Positions 1 to 9,126 of a stretch of 64,000 nt of DNA are shown here, piece by piece (position 1 is the first letter of the stretch; each line of letters begins with the position of its first letter). The DNA lies in the NCBI GenBank assembly GCA_964482435.1, contig CAYZXL010000009.1, positions 1-64,000 on the forward strand, read 5' to 3'. The notes beneath the pieces were generated by a model. That model was given only the letters and a program-made list of their open reading frames with translations. It was not told the DNA's origin and did not search any database. The position numbers and the translations under genes are program-made. Source of the stretch: CAYZXL01 sp964482435 (lineage in GTDB: Bacteria > Auribacterota > JABMQX01).

Positions 1-2
1 TG

Positions 3-893
3 TACTGCTACGGCGGCTCCCCCCTTCTGATGAGGAACGTAATTGAGGGCAATGAAACATGGGAGGACGGCAGCGCCGTCTATGTCGAGTCTGGTTCCCC
101 GATCATTGCTGACAACACCATCAGGAAGGGCTGGGGCGAATGGGGCGGAGGTCTCTGCGTATGGGAGTGCGCATCGGCGACCATCGAGCGAAATGTCATC
201 ACCGGAAACAGAGGGGTTGGTGGGGTATATTTTGACGCTGGTCGAGCATATGTTGCGAACAACCTCATCGCGGGCAATCAGGAAGTAGGAATCTGTTATC
301 GTCAACGGATGAGCACGACCATTATCAACAATACCATCGTTGGCAATTCCGCAGGAGATTACGGGGGTGGCATAGCCCGGGAGCACGGGGACGGGGGCGA
401 CCCCGGCACGACAACCATCGCCAACTGTATCCTTTGGGGAAATGGGGATGAGGTTGCCATTTACGGCATAGCGATAAGCTATTGCTGCATTGAGGATGAT
501 GACCCGGGAGAAGGGAATATCTACGTGGATCCCGGATTCGTTGATCCAGAGAACGGAGATTATCGGCTCAGAACTGATTCCCCGTGCAGAAATGCTGGGA
601 ACACCGCAGCGGTTCTCGATCTCAGGGCGTCCCGCGTTGATGACGCCGTGTTGGTGTCGTGGTCCACAGGGGACGATGTGGACGGAAACCCGCGCATATC
701 GGGGACTGGCGTGGACATTGGTGCGTACGAATACCAGGAAGGCCCGGCAGTTCTCGCTTTCGTTGTCCAGCACTCTTCCGACATGACCAACTGGGAGTCT
801 GTGGAGGTCGGGAGCGCCTGGGAATGGCTCGATGACTGGGCAAGTGGCCTGGGCTTGATGTTCTACAGAGTCGCGGTTCGGCAGACGCAATGA
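3..893 (+). CDS. Right-handed beta-helix surface protein, 5'-truncated
   Basis: The reading frame is open to the window edge, and the residues before the first internal ATG (position 30) already look like beta-helix coil, so the true start lies outside. The visible 296 codons hold about six beta-helix coils marked by the recurring IxxNxIxGN and GGG patterns (NVIEGN, NVITGN, NLIAGN, NTIVGN), the fold of polysaccharide-binding or -cleaving surface proteins. The motif DIGAYEYQ then closes the helix, as is usual in this family. The last 45 residues form a small Trp-rich domain ending in MFYRVAV, resembling the C-terminus of the large protein encoded at 1270-5616. No catalytic residues are recognisable; a carbohydrate-binding or adhesive surface role is inferred. 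Confidence 0.75.
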   Translation, partial: YCYGGSPLLMRNVIEGNETWEDGSAVYVESGSPIIADNTIRKGWGEWGGGLCVWECASATIERNVITGNRGVGGVYFDAGRAYVANNLIAGNQEVGICYRQRMSTTIINNTIVGNSAGDYGGGIAREHGDGGDPGTTTIANCILWGNGDEVAIYGIAISYCCIEDDDPGEGNIYVDPGFVDPENGDYRLRTDSPCRNAGNTAAVLDLRASRVDDAVLVSWSTGDDVDGNPRISGTGVDIGAYEYQEGPAVLAFVVQHSSDMTNWESVEVGSAWEWLDDWASGLGLMFYRVAVRQTQ

Positions 894-1269
894 GTGTCGC
901 CGCATTACCTCTCCGGGGAGGGCTCTCGTCCTCCATCTCCAGGACCCTCCGGTACGGTGCACTCCCGAAAGGTCCCTCACTACGGCAGCGGCACAAAGCC
1001 TCCTGGACCGACGACGGCTCCCTCACCGGGGCTCGGCCTTCGGTCAACGCACATGCAACCGCTCAGTCTCCGGCAGCAGAGGGCCCCGCTTTGGGCGCGG
1101 AAGGAATGAACCGCAGATGAGCGCAGATGCGCACGGAGAGGCCCTCCATCCTGCGAGTCCTGTCAAGAACATCTTCGCCTTCCGCCCCGCCTTCGGCGGG
1201 GATACTTCACGGTCTCTGTGAGTTGATGCAGTCAGGGAAGCGATGTGCGTTGCCCTGCAGGGACGCTGG
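894..1269. other. Non-coding gap between convergent surface-protein genes
   Basis: No convincing gene is seen. Around 1105-1136 there is a unit with two CGCAGATG-like words (aaccgcagatgagcgcagat), the half-site of a widespread intergenic repeat class. Around 1185-1202 there is a CCCCGCC-ttc-GGCGGGG hairpin that could act in termination for either flanking gene, although no clear T-run follows. Confidence 0.5.
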
Positions 1270-4200
1270 TCACCTCGCCTCGATCCTGTAGAACTTGCGC
1301 AGGCACGCGGCGTCCCCGTCGGTCCAGGTAGTCAGGACATCATAGGAGGTCACGCTCGCCTCCTCGTTCCACATCCCCGTTGCCAGCTCGGAGCAGGACC
1401 AGATGGCGTAGGTGGCTCCCGGGCTGCTCTTCCAGACGAGCTGAACGCTTCCGTCGGCAGTCTGGATGATCTCGAGGATGCTGACCGAGTCTGTGCTGAC
1501 GACGTTGATTGTCCTCGTCTTTTCTTCGGCGGGGTTCCCGGAGGAATCGCTTACGTTATAGCGGAGGACGTATGTTCCTACGACGGTGTGGTCCACGGAG
1601 CCAGTGATGGTCACGTTTGACGTGACGTCTCCGTCATAATTGTCGTTCGCTGAATAGCCCGGCTCAGTATATGGAGTTCCCACCTCGAGGGCGATCGGGT
1701 CGTCGCCCAGCAGAGTGATGACCGGGGAAGTCGTGTCCACGACGTTGACTGTTCTTGTTTTCTCTTCTGCTGGGTTCCCGGAGGAATCGCTGACGTTATA
1801 GCGGAGGACGTATGTTCCGACGACGGTGTGGTCCACGGAGCCGGTGATGGCCACGTTTGACGTGATGTCTCCGTCATAATTGTCGTTCGCTGAATAGCCC
1901 GGCTCGGTATATGGAGTTCCCACCTCGAGGGTGACAGGGTCGTCGCCCAGCAGAGTGATCACCGGAGGAGTGGTGTCCACGATGTTGACTGTTCTTGTTT
2001 TTTCCTCCGCTCGGTTCCCGGAGGAATCGCTGACGTTATAGCGGAGGACGTATGTTCCGACGACGGTATGGTCCACGGAACCGGCGGCCAGGACTCTGCC
2101 GGTGATGTCCCCGTCATAATTGTCGTTCGCTGAATAGCCCGGTTCGGTATATGGAGTCCCGAGGTCCAGGGCGACCGAGGCTTCGCCGAGCAAAGCGATT
2201 ATCGGTGGAGTGGTGTCCGCGACGGTGATAGTCCTCGTTTTCTCCTCCGCAGGATTCCCGGATGAGTCGCTGACGTTATAGCGCAGGACGTAGATTCCCA
2301 GGACACTGTGATCCACGGAGCCGCTGACCGCGACCTTCGACGTGACGTCCCCGTCATGGTTGTCGCTTGCTGAATAGCCCGGCTCAGCATATGGAGTCCC
2401 AACCTCGAGGGCGAGCGAGTCGTCGCCCAGGAGAGTAATCACCGGGGGAGTCGTGTCCACGACCTTCACGGTTCTCGTCTTCTCCTCGGCGGGGTTCCCA
2501 CTCCAGTCGCTGACGTTGTAGCGAAGCGTGTAGCTGCCCGGAACGGAATGGTTGACGGATCCTGTGATAAGGACGTCTGCTGTGATGTCTCCGTCGCAGT
2601 TGTCCATGGCTGTGAACCCCGGCTCAACATAAGGTGTGCCAACCTCCAGCGTCATCGGGTTATCGCCAAGAAGCGTGATAACCGGAGGGGTGGTGTCCAC
2701 CACATTGACGACCCTCGTCTTCTCCTGGGCGGGATTTCCACTGGAATCCTTCACGTTGTACTTCAGAGCGTAACTCGCCAGGAACATGTGGTCCACGGAA
2801 CCAGTGACTTTCACGTTGGCGGTGATGTCTCCGTCGCAGTCATCGGCCGCGGCATATCCCGGTTCCTCGTATGGAGTGCCCGCCTCCAGAGTAAGCGGAT
2901 TGTCGCCGAAAAGTGTGATCACCGGGCGAACGGTATCCACGACGTTGACTGTTCGAGTTCTCTCCTGAGCAGGATTGCCGGAGGAGTCACTTACGTTGTA
3001 GCGCAATGTGTAGCTTCCAACGACCTCATAATTCACCCCGCCTTCCGGCGGGGTAACGACCACGCTCGCGGTGATGTTGCCGTCATAATTATCGCTGGCT
3101 GTGTATCCCGGCTCCGCATATGGGCTTCCGACCTGGAGAGTTATGGGATTGTCGCCGAAGAGGGTGATGACGGGGGGAACGGTGTCCACGACGTTGACCG
3201 TTCGGGTGTTCTCCTGAGCAGGATTGCCGGAGGAGTCGCTCACGTTGTACCGCAATATGTAGCTCCCTACGACGTTGTGGTTAACCGAACCGCTAACCAC
3301 CACCCATGCGGTGATGTTCCCATCGTAGTCGTCCGTCGCTGTATATCCCGGCTCGGCGTACGGCGACCCAACCTGCACCGTCATGACGTTAGACCCCAAC
3401 AGGGTGATCACCGGTGGGACCGTATCCACGACATTCACCGTCCGGGTTCTCTCCTGTGCGGGATTGCCAGCGGCATCGCTCACGTTGTAGCGCAACGTGT
3501 AACTTCCGACAACGGTATGGCTCACGGAGCCGGAAACAACCACCCTTGCGGTAATGTCGCCATCGTGGTTGTCGTTCGCCGTGTAGCCCGGCTCAACGTA
3601 GGGCGTTCCCACCGCAATCGTCATCGGATTACTCCCCAGCAGGGTGATTACCGGAGGGACCGTATCTGTTACGACGTTGACGGTCCGGGTCTTCTCCTGG
3701 GCTGGGTTGCCGCTTGAATCGCTGACGTTGTAGCGCAGTGTGTAGCTCCCCACGACGGTGTGGTTCACGGAGCCGCTGACCACGACGTTCGCGGTGATGT
3801 TTCCATCGTAGTTGTCCGTAGCTGTGTAGCCCGGCTCGACGTAGGGTGTCCCGAGTTGCAAGGTCATGGGGTTTTGGCCCAGGAGGGTGATTACCGGGCG
3901 AGTGGTGTCCACGACGTTGACGGTTCGCGTCTTTTCCTCGGCAGCGTTGCCAGCGGAATCGCTGACGTTGTAGCGCAGCGTGTAGCTGCCCACGACCGCG
4001 TGGTTCACCGGACCGCTAACAACGACTCTCGCTGTGACGTCCCCATCGCAGTTGTCGCTGGCCATGTATCCGGGCTCGGTATATGGAGTTCCGACCTGAA
4101 GGGTCACGGGATTGGCGCCCATGAGCGTGATGACCGGTGGAGCAGAATCCCCGGCCTCGTATGCTCCCATGTCCACGGTTAAAGAGGAAATCGCCCACGC

Positions 4201-5616
4201 GATGCGCGGGTTGCCGTCCAGGTCAACCGCGCCGGACATCCAGTCTTCGTTTTTACCACTGTCAATGCACAGCGAAGCCGCCGACAGCCGGTAGTTATAG
4301 ACCTCGTAGGTATCCCCTGCGCGAACGAAGCCCGAGGCGTCCCCCCAGACCTTGATTGTCGTCGCGGAGTTGGAGGCAATGATGAATTGCAGCGGCTGTG
4401 CCACGTCCGGGTTCATGGCGAGGCCAATGAGTGAGTCCGCCTGCCACGAAGCGTTGCTTTTCACAAGAGTCGTCTGGCAGGTAACGGGGTCGAACGTCCC
4501 ATCGCCGGTCCAGTTGCCGGTGGACATGGGTTGGCCGGTGAAAAGAGGGCTTTGTGATATATTGCATTCTCCTCCGCCAGTCCAGTTCTGGATGCAGGAA
4601 TACGAAGGCACGCTCGACAGGGAAAGCTGGGCATCTTCGTGAGCAGTGTTATCCCAGATAATGCAATTGACGATTGTCCCGCTGCACAGCCACAGCCCGC
4701 CCCCGCTCCCGGAATCCGAGGTTGCCGCGTTGGCAACGATGGTGTTATTGGCAATCTTCCCTCCACAATCACACAGGCCGCCACCTGCCCACTCCGCGGA
4801 ATTTCCGACGATGGCGTTATTTCGCATCGTTGCGCCGCAGTGATTCAACCCGCCGCCATAGCCCGCCGAGTTGCCGACGATGACATTGTTCTGAATGGTG
4901 TTGTTGCATGAATACATGCCGCCAGCTTGCCCGGCCGAGTTGCCCGCGATGAGGTTGTTCTGGATGGTGCCGCTGCACCAGTGCACGCCGCCACCCCAGC
5001 CCGGACACCGGTTGTTTACGATGAGATTGTTTTGAATCGTCCCGGCGCACCCGCTCAATCCCGCACCGTTCTGGGCTGAATTTCCCAGGATTCTGTTGTC
5101 CTCAATGGTGCCGTCGCACCAGTACACCGCGCCTCCGTTCGCGTTGGCGGAATTGCCGGTAATCACATTGTTCTTGATTGCGGCCTTTGGGGCGTTCTGG
5201 GAGAAGCCGCCGAAGATTCCAGCCCCATAGTCGGCTTTGCCGTTGCGAATCGTGAACCCGGAAAGGACACAGGTCGCCGCTTCGTTCCCTGAAAACGTGA
5301 CGACCGAGCCGGACTCGTTGCCGTCAATGATGGTTCCAGCGACCACGCTGGCGTCCAGGGGGTCGGTGCCACGGAGAACAATGTTTTTACCCTTAAAAAG
5401 GATATTCTCGAGGTACGTTTCCTGCGCGACGATCACAGTGTCGCCACTGGATGCCGCATCTATTCCTTCCTGAATCCTCTTGAAAGCGGTTGCCCAGGAG
5501 GCGCCGTCGCCAGACTCAGAAACCGACCCATCCACGTACAATTTTGTACACCAAGCCTCCTGACACAGGCAGACCGTCAGTGCTATACACGCAGCAGCGA
5601 GACCTCTGGGGAACAT
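1270..5616 (-). CDS. Giant secreted protein: beta-helix plus 11 DUF5011 Ig-like repeats
   Basis: The 1448-residue product starts with a Sec signal peptide (hydrophobic ACIALTVCLC, no good lipobox). A pectate-lyase-like beta-helix region follows at roughly residues 25-330, opened by the KLYVDG...GDGxSWxxAF entry motif, with coils marked TIQNNxIxGNSAxxxGG. Residues about 490-1375 are eleven tandem copies of an ~80-residue Ig-like module of the DUF5011 type (PPVITLLG...PYxEPGYxAxDNxDGDIT...YNVSDSSGNPAEEKTRTVNV). A ~55-residue Trp-rich tail ends in KFYRIEAR. Start: ATG at 5616 is preferred over the adjacent GTG at 5619 because of an AGAGG 6 nt upstream. The Ig stack is probably a rigid stalk presenting the helix; this is inferred, and no enzyme active site was identified. 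Confidence 0.9.
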   Translation of the reverse strand: MFPRGLAAACIALTVCLCQEAWCTKLYVDGSVSESGDGASWATAFKRIQEGIDAASSGDTVIVAQETYLENILFKGKNIVLRGTDPLDASVVAGTIIDGNESGSVVTFSGNEAATCVLSGFTIRNGKADYGAGIFGGFSQNAPKAAIKNNVITGNSANANGGAVYWCDGTIEDNRILGNSAQNGAGLSGCAGTIQNNLIVNNRCPGWGGGVHWCSGTIQNNLIAGNSAGQAGGMYSCNNTIQNNVIVGNSAGYGGGLNHCGATMRNNAIVGNSAEWAGGGLCDCGGKIANNTIVANAATSDSGSGGGLWLCSGTIVNCIIWDNTAHEDAQLSLSSVPSYSCIQNWTGGGECNISQSPLFTGQPMSTGNWTGDGTFDPVTCQTTLVKSNASWQADSLIGLAMNPDVAQPLQFIIASNSATTIKVWGDASGFVRAGDTYEVYNYRLSAASLCIDSGKNEDWMSGAVDLDGNPRIAWAISSLTVDMGAYEAGDSAPPVITLMGANPVTLQVGTPYTEPGYMASDNCDGDVTARVVVSGPVNHAVVGSYTLRYNVSDSAGNAAEEKTRTVNVVDTTRPVITLLGQNPMTLQLGTPYVEPGYTATDNYDGNITANVVVSGSVNHTVVGSYTLRYNVSDSSGNPAQEKTRTVNVVTDTVPPVITLLGSNPMTIAVGTPYVEPGYTANDNHDGDITARVVVSGSVSHTVVGSYTLRYNVSDAAGNPAQERTRTVNVVDTVPPVITLLGSNVMTVQVGSPYAEPGYTATDDYDGNITAWVVVSGSVNHNVVGSYILRYNVSDSSGNPAQENTRTVNVVDTVPPVITLFGDNPITLQVGSPYAEPGYTASDNYDGNITASVVVTPPEGGVNYEVVGSYTLRYNVSDSSGNPAQERTRTVNVVDTVRPVITLFGDNPLTLEAGTPYEEPGYAAADDCDGDITANVKVTGSVDHMFLASYALKYNVKDSSGNPAQEKTRVVNVVDTTPPVITLLGDNPMTLEVGTPYVEPGFTAMDNCDGDITADVLITGSVNHSVPGSYTLRYNVSDWSGNPAEEKTRTVKVVDTTPPVITLLGDDSLALEVGTPYAEPGYSASDNHDGDVTSKVAVSGSVDHSVLGIYVLRYNVSDSSGNPAEEKTRTITVADTTPPIIALLGEASVALDLGTPYTEPGYSANDNYDGDITGRVLAAGSVDHTVVGTYVLRYNVSDSSGNRAEEKTRTVNIVDTTPPVITLLGDDPVTLEVGTPYTEPGYSANDNYDGDITSNVAITGSVDHTVVGTYVLRYNVSDSSGNPAEEKTRTVNVVDTTSPVITLLGDDPIALEVGTPYTEPGYSANDNYDGDVTSNVTITGSVDHTVVGTYVLRYNVSDSSGNPAEEKTRTINVVSTDSVSILEIIQTADGSVQLVWKSSPGATYAIWSCSELATGMWNEEASVTSYDVLTTWTDGDAACLRKFYRIEAR
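1490..4150 (-). repeat. Tandem array of 11 ~242-bp coding repeats (DUF5011 modules)
   Basis: Eleven direct repeats of about 240-245 bp lie inside the surface-protein gene. The copies nearest the 3' end of the gene (about 1490-2460) are very similar at DNA level: segments such as gaatagcccggctc and cggaggaatcgctgacgtta recur with few changes. Copies in the middle (about 2650-4150) are more diverged. One copy around 3030-3060 carries a short insertion encoding PPEGG. The pattern indicates recent local duplication and makes copy-number change by recombination likely. Confidence 0.9.
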
Positions 5617-6190
5617 CACGCACCTCTCTGAATAGAAGTTAAACCCTTTTCCCTCTCAAAGCGCGGAGCGTCGAGAACAGAAAGCGCGGCACACGCCTGC
5701 ACCGTACGCTGGGCTCCCGTGGTTCCCGTCTCTGCAAACACGCCGCTCATTAACGTTCCCGATGGTTTTGCCGGTGCCTCAGCGCCGGTTCAGGAGGCTT
5801 GGCAGCAATCCACGTGCCATACGCGGATACAGAGGCTCCGCAGGGCAAAATGGCGAGAGGGAATGTGAAGGAGAGACGAACGCGAACCGGACGGCTGTCG
5901 GCTCTTTCGAAGGCCGCGTTCGGTGTGCTGTCCCGGCGTGCGCGCCGGAGAACCCAAACTCCGGGGACGGCTTCCGCAGAGACGGTGCAGCTACACTTGA
6001 GTCGTGGACCCTGAGCATGGGTCTCGAGCAACGTGTCCCCCGCGGAACGCGGGGCGGGATCAACTGCAACGGCGCCTCTTCGTGCTCAAGACCACGCACC
6101 GGAGAACTTTCGAGAAGGTGAGACTCATTCTGCGTCGCCCCCAGGGACAAGCCTATCTTTGCCGGGGGCATAGGCTTGGCTTGCTCCGGT

Positions 6191-6397
6191 CAGCCCCTTC
6201 AGGGGCGGGACTCCCCTTGCCTCGGGCGTAAGCCCGTGGATGCCGGAGGGACAAACCAACCTCAAGCCTCAGCAAGAGGCCGCACGATGGTTGACGGTTC
6301 CATCGCCAGGCCCTGCCGCTTTCAGCCCCTTCAGGGGCGGGACTCCCCTTGCTTCGGGCGTAAGCCCGTGGATGCCGATGAGACAAACCAACCTCAA
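6191..6397. repeat. Two 75-bp copies of a dispersed hairpin repeat (family A)
   Basis: Copies at 6191-6265 and 6323-6397 share a CAGCCCCTTCAGGGGCGGGA hairpin, then GACTCCCCTTGC, then TCGGGCGTAAGCCCG, then GTGGATGCCG and ACAAACCAACCTCAA, with only a few differences. The same unit in reverse orientation occurs at 41078-41212, so it is a dispersed family, not a local duplication. Both copies are intergenic. A transposon-like or RNA-structure origin is possible; no protein is encoded. Confidence 0.8.
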
Positions 6398-6649
6398 TCC
6401 CGCCGACGGCGGGAAGGGGGCGACACATTCAATTGACGTAGCCTCCTTGTTTCACTCTCCTTATCCCGTGCGGGGATTGGCCGAGTGGCCCCCTGCGCGG
6501 GCCTGATTGGACCTCCGCTCCTCCTTCCTGTAGCGTCGCCAAGCAGGGCGGGGCGGCACAAGATGCCCGCGGTACAAAGCCCCCCTCCGACTCACGCGCA
6601 GCCACACCGGTATCCTGAGTTACGTCAGGGAAGACAGGGTCGTCCGCTT

Positions 6650-6735
6650 CGCGTCCTTTGCGCCTTGGCGAGAGAAAAAACGTGGGGGAGAGCGTCATTA
6701 CATCTGGGCCTGTCGCAAAGACGCAAAGGCGCAAG
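6650..6735. repeat. CGCAAAGACGCAAAG-type inverted repeat
   Basis: The left arm (TTTGCGCCTTGGCGAGAG, about 6658-6675) and right arm (GTCGCAAAGACGCAAAGGCG, about 6713-6732) are imperfect inverted copies of one unit around a ~35-bp centre. The same unit occurs at 18838-18916 and, weaker, at 62716-62806. Such units are common between genes in environmental genomes; function unknown. Confidence 0.7.
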
Positions 6736-6942
6736 GAAGTGGGGCTTGCTTCCATGGCGCTTTGGCTGTAATCTACTTGCCGTCAGAGATAGGGACTGCT
6801 TCTATCGCAGGGCGAGGTCCTGATCAGAGGCACGGCCCCGTTGGGCCGGATGAAGTGCGAATCCAGTCAATAAAGCAACGTACGTGAAAAGGGAGAAAGA
6901 CTGTCACCGACGTATGTGACTGACGCAAAGAAAGGGAGGAGG

Positions 6943-8139
6943 ATGAAAAAGGTTCTTTCGGTCGGATTCTGTTTGATGACGTGCGCGGTAGTGGTCTTTG
7001 CTGAGGACCCGGCGTTCAAGGTGGAGCCGATAGACACGGAATGGCACCGAACGGAAGGGTGCTGCGTGATTGACGTGAATGGCGACGGCAATCTCGACGT
7101 CGTCTCTGGACCGAACTGGTACGAGCACGTGGGGCCGCAGAAGAAGCGCCGCGACATCGTGCCCGGCTCGAAGGAATACCAGCCCCCAGACTGGAAGCGT
7201 CATCCGCTTCGGGAGGTTGGGAAACTCGGCAATGAATTTCAGAAGGATTTCGGCGAGTTCGCTATGGACGTCAATGGGGACGGACGCGTGGACATTCTAA
7301 CGGGTGCGTGGGGTGATGAGCAGCTTGCCTGGTATGAGAACCCCGGCGCGGTTGGGAAGGAGTGGCGCAAACATGACATCGTTCTGATGAAAGGCGGCGA
7401 GTCGTTTCTGCCCGCCGATGTTGATGGCGATGGCGACGTTGACATCATTCCAAGCCTCTACAGCAACACTCCGGTTTCCTGGTTGGAGAAGAAGGGTTCT
7501 GAATTTATCAAGCATACCGTTGGACAGGCTCAGGACAGGCACGGCGTGGGCTTCGGAGACGTTGATGGCGATGGACGGGGCGATATTGTAACGAGCCACG
7601 GCTGGTATCGCGCCCCGCAGGACCTTAAGACCGGAAAATGGGAGTGGCTTCCGGAGTACGACGTGGGCGGTGAAGGAAGCATCCCGATGATTGTCATGGA
7701 CGTCAACGGCGACGGACGAAGCGACATCATCGTCGGGCGAGGGCATGATTACGGATTGGCGTGGTTCGAACAAAGAGCGACAGCGTCGGGGCGAACGTGG
7801 GTGCGACACGCGATAGATGACACGTCATCGCAGTTCCACACGATGGCGATAGCAGACGTTGACGCCGACGGGCAGCCTGACCTCATCACGGGGAAGCGCT
7901 ATCGCGGCCATGAGGATGATGACCCCGGGTCGTTCGATCCGCAATTCGTGTACTGGTACAAGATAGACCGCAAGACGGGGCAGTTCGAAAGGCACGTTCT
8001 TGCCTACAACGCGATGGTCGGCGTTGGGATGAACATCGTGGTTCGCGACATGGACGGCGACGGAGACGTTGACATCGTCGTCCCGGGCAAGTCCGGGATT
8101 TATTTGTTCCGAAACATGGGACGTCCCAGGGCAAAGTGA
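6943..8139 (+). CDS. Secreted FG-GAP/VCBS repeat protein
   Basis: The 398-residue product has a clear Sec signal peptide (MKKVLSVGFCLMTCAVVVFA) followed by about seven FG-GAP/VCBS-type repeats, each marked by a calcium-loop signature DVDGDGxxDI (for example DVNGDGNLDVV, DVDGDGDVDII, DMDGDGDVDIV). These repeats normally assemble into a beta-propeller and bind Ca2+ outside the cell. The ATG at 6943 is preferred over the GTG at 6916 because it begins the signal peptide and is directly preceded by a GGGAGGAGG stretch, though the spacing is unusually tight. It is followed after 99 bp by a second secreted protein on the same strand. Ligand binding or glycan-surface attachment is inferred; no enzyme motif was seen. 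Confidence 0.88.
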   Translation: MKKVLSVGFCLMTCAVVVFAEDPAFKVEPIDTEWHRTEGCCVIDVNGDGNLDVVSGPNWYEHVGPQKKRRDIVPGSKEYQPPDWKRHPLREVGKLGNEFQKDFGEFAMDVNGDGRVDILTGAWGDEQLAWYENPGAVGKEWRKHDIVLMKGGESFLPADVDGDGDVDIIPSLYSNTPVSWLEKKGSEFIKHTVGQAQDRHGVGFGDVDGDGRGDIVTSHGWYRAPQDLKTGKWEWLPEYDVGGEGSIPMIVMDVNGDGRSDIIVGRGHDYGLAWFEQRATASGRTWVRHAIDDTSSQFHTMAIADVDADGQPDLITGKRYRGHEDDDPGSFDPQFVYWYKIDRKTGQFERHVLAYNAMVGVGMNIVVRDMDGDGDVDIVVPGKSGIYLFRNMGRPRAK

Positions 8140-8238
8140 GGAAGGCATGGGTTGTAAGCAAAGCATTGGCATGCAAGGACAAATGACCGGCGGAATCCAG
8201 CCAAATTCGGCTGCGAATCTTAAAGTGAGGGCGTGAAG

Positions 8239-9126
8239 ATGAGCGTACCGAGGAAGCTATTGTTTCTCGTCGGATTTGCCGGGTTCGTCTTCATCCTGTG
8301 CGTGCCCCCGTCAAAAGCACAGGTCGGACAACAACTGCCTGTCGCAGGAGAAGGGGTCCCCCAGATTATCTTTAGCGACGATTTCGAGACGGGCGACACG
8401 AGGAAGTGGGACCGGGCCGAGACCACAAAAGACCCAAAGAGGCTTCGGATTACCGACGACGCGAGTAACGTCCACAGCGGCAAGTACGCTGCTGAGTTAA
8501 CCGCGCTGCCGGGTAAGGGAACCGGAGCAATGTTGTGCGTCTGGTTCATGCCCGGCTACGACCGGGTTTATGCGCGCTGGTACTGCAAGTTCGCGGAAGA
8601 CTATGACCAGGGACGCGGGATGCACTTCGTCACCCTTCTCGCCAACCGCCCCGATAATAAGTATTCCGCATTCGGCAAAGCGGGCTGGACGCCGAAGGGA
8701 GACGACTTCTTCACGACGGGTGTGGAGCCGGGTAAGTCGGCGGCGCCGCGACGGAAAGGCGCCTGGTCGCCCCCCGGAGCTCTGTACTTCTATACTTATC
8801 ACATGGACAAGAAGGGGCCGTGGGGCGATCTTTTCGTGCCTCCGAAACCGGTGCCGCTTGAGCGCGGGCGCTGGTACTGCATGGAGATGATGGCCAAGGC
8901 GAACACGCCCGGAAAGTCTGACGGCGAGCAGGCTTTATGGTTGGATGGAAAGTTGCAGGGGCACTTCAAGGGCATCCGCTGGCGAACGGTCGATCTCCTT
9001 AAAATCAATTGCTTCTGGCTTGACCTGTACGTCCACGAAAGCGCGCGCGTCAACCGAGTCTGGTTTGACGACGTGGTAGTGAGCACTCAATTCATCGGGG
9101 TGCAGAAGGGCTCTCCCCGCGAATAG
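8239..9126 (+). CDS. Secreted polysaccharide lyase-like jelly-roll protein
   Basis: The 295-residue product has a signal peptide (LLFLVGFAGFVFILCV...KAQ) and a single beta-jelly-roll domain opening with IIFSDDFETGD and ending with NRVWFDDVVVST, the layout of concanavalin-like polysaccharide lyases and glycan-binding proteins found in marine and soil heterotrophs. The ATG at 8239 is chosen over GTG 8233 because a GTGAGG lies about 8 nt upstream. The last 35 bp overlap the convergent transporter-fusion gene. Enzyme activity is inferred from fold resemblance only; the lyase family cannot be assigned from sequence reading alone. It lies 99 bp after the FG-GAP gene and is probably co-transcribed with it. 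Confidence 0.7.
   Translation: MSVPRKLLFLVGFAGFVFILCVPPSKAQVGQQLPVAGEGVPQIIFSDDFETGDTRKWDRAETTKDPKRLRITDDASNVHSGKYAAELTALPGKGTGAMLCVWFMPGYDRVYARWYCKFAEDYDQGRGMHFVTLLANRPDNKYSAFGKAGWTPKGDDFFTTGVEPGKSAAPRRKGAWSPPGALYFYTYHMDKKGPWGDLFVPPKPVPLERGRWYCMEMMAKANTPGKSDGEQALWLDGKLQGHFKGIRWRTVDLLKINCFWLDLYVHESARVNRVWFDDVVVSTQFIGVQKGSPRE

Larger units (their letters stand above)
5617..6942. other. 1.3-kb non-coding region rich in dispersed repeats
   Basis: No gene is supported: the open frames are short, overlap on all strands and have no family resemblance. The region contains several dispersed repeat units, listed separately at 6191-6397 and 6650-6735. It separates the divergently transcribed DUF5011 protein and FG-GAP protein, so both promoters should lie here, but no strong consensus promoter was recognised. 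Confidence 0.6.

Noticed and set aside
2548..3717. Long plus-strand open frame (389 codons) opposite the DUF5011 array
   Set aside because: It is the complement of the repeat gene; its repetition simply mirrors the coding strand, and it has no start signal or family resemblance.
1490..4150. Regular repeats considered as a CRISPR array
   Set aside because: The ~242-bp unit is coding throughout, has no short repeat/spacer alternation and no cas genes are nearby.
5762..6171. Possible small genes in the 1.3-kb gap
   Set aside because: Open frames on both strands overlap, have no ribosome sites and read as low-complexity Arg/Pro/Ala sequence.
6191..6397. Insertion sequence
   Set aside because: No transposase frame, no terminal inverted repeats bounding a gene and no target duplication were seen; the unit is only 75 bp.
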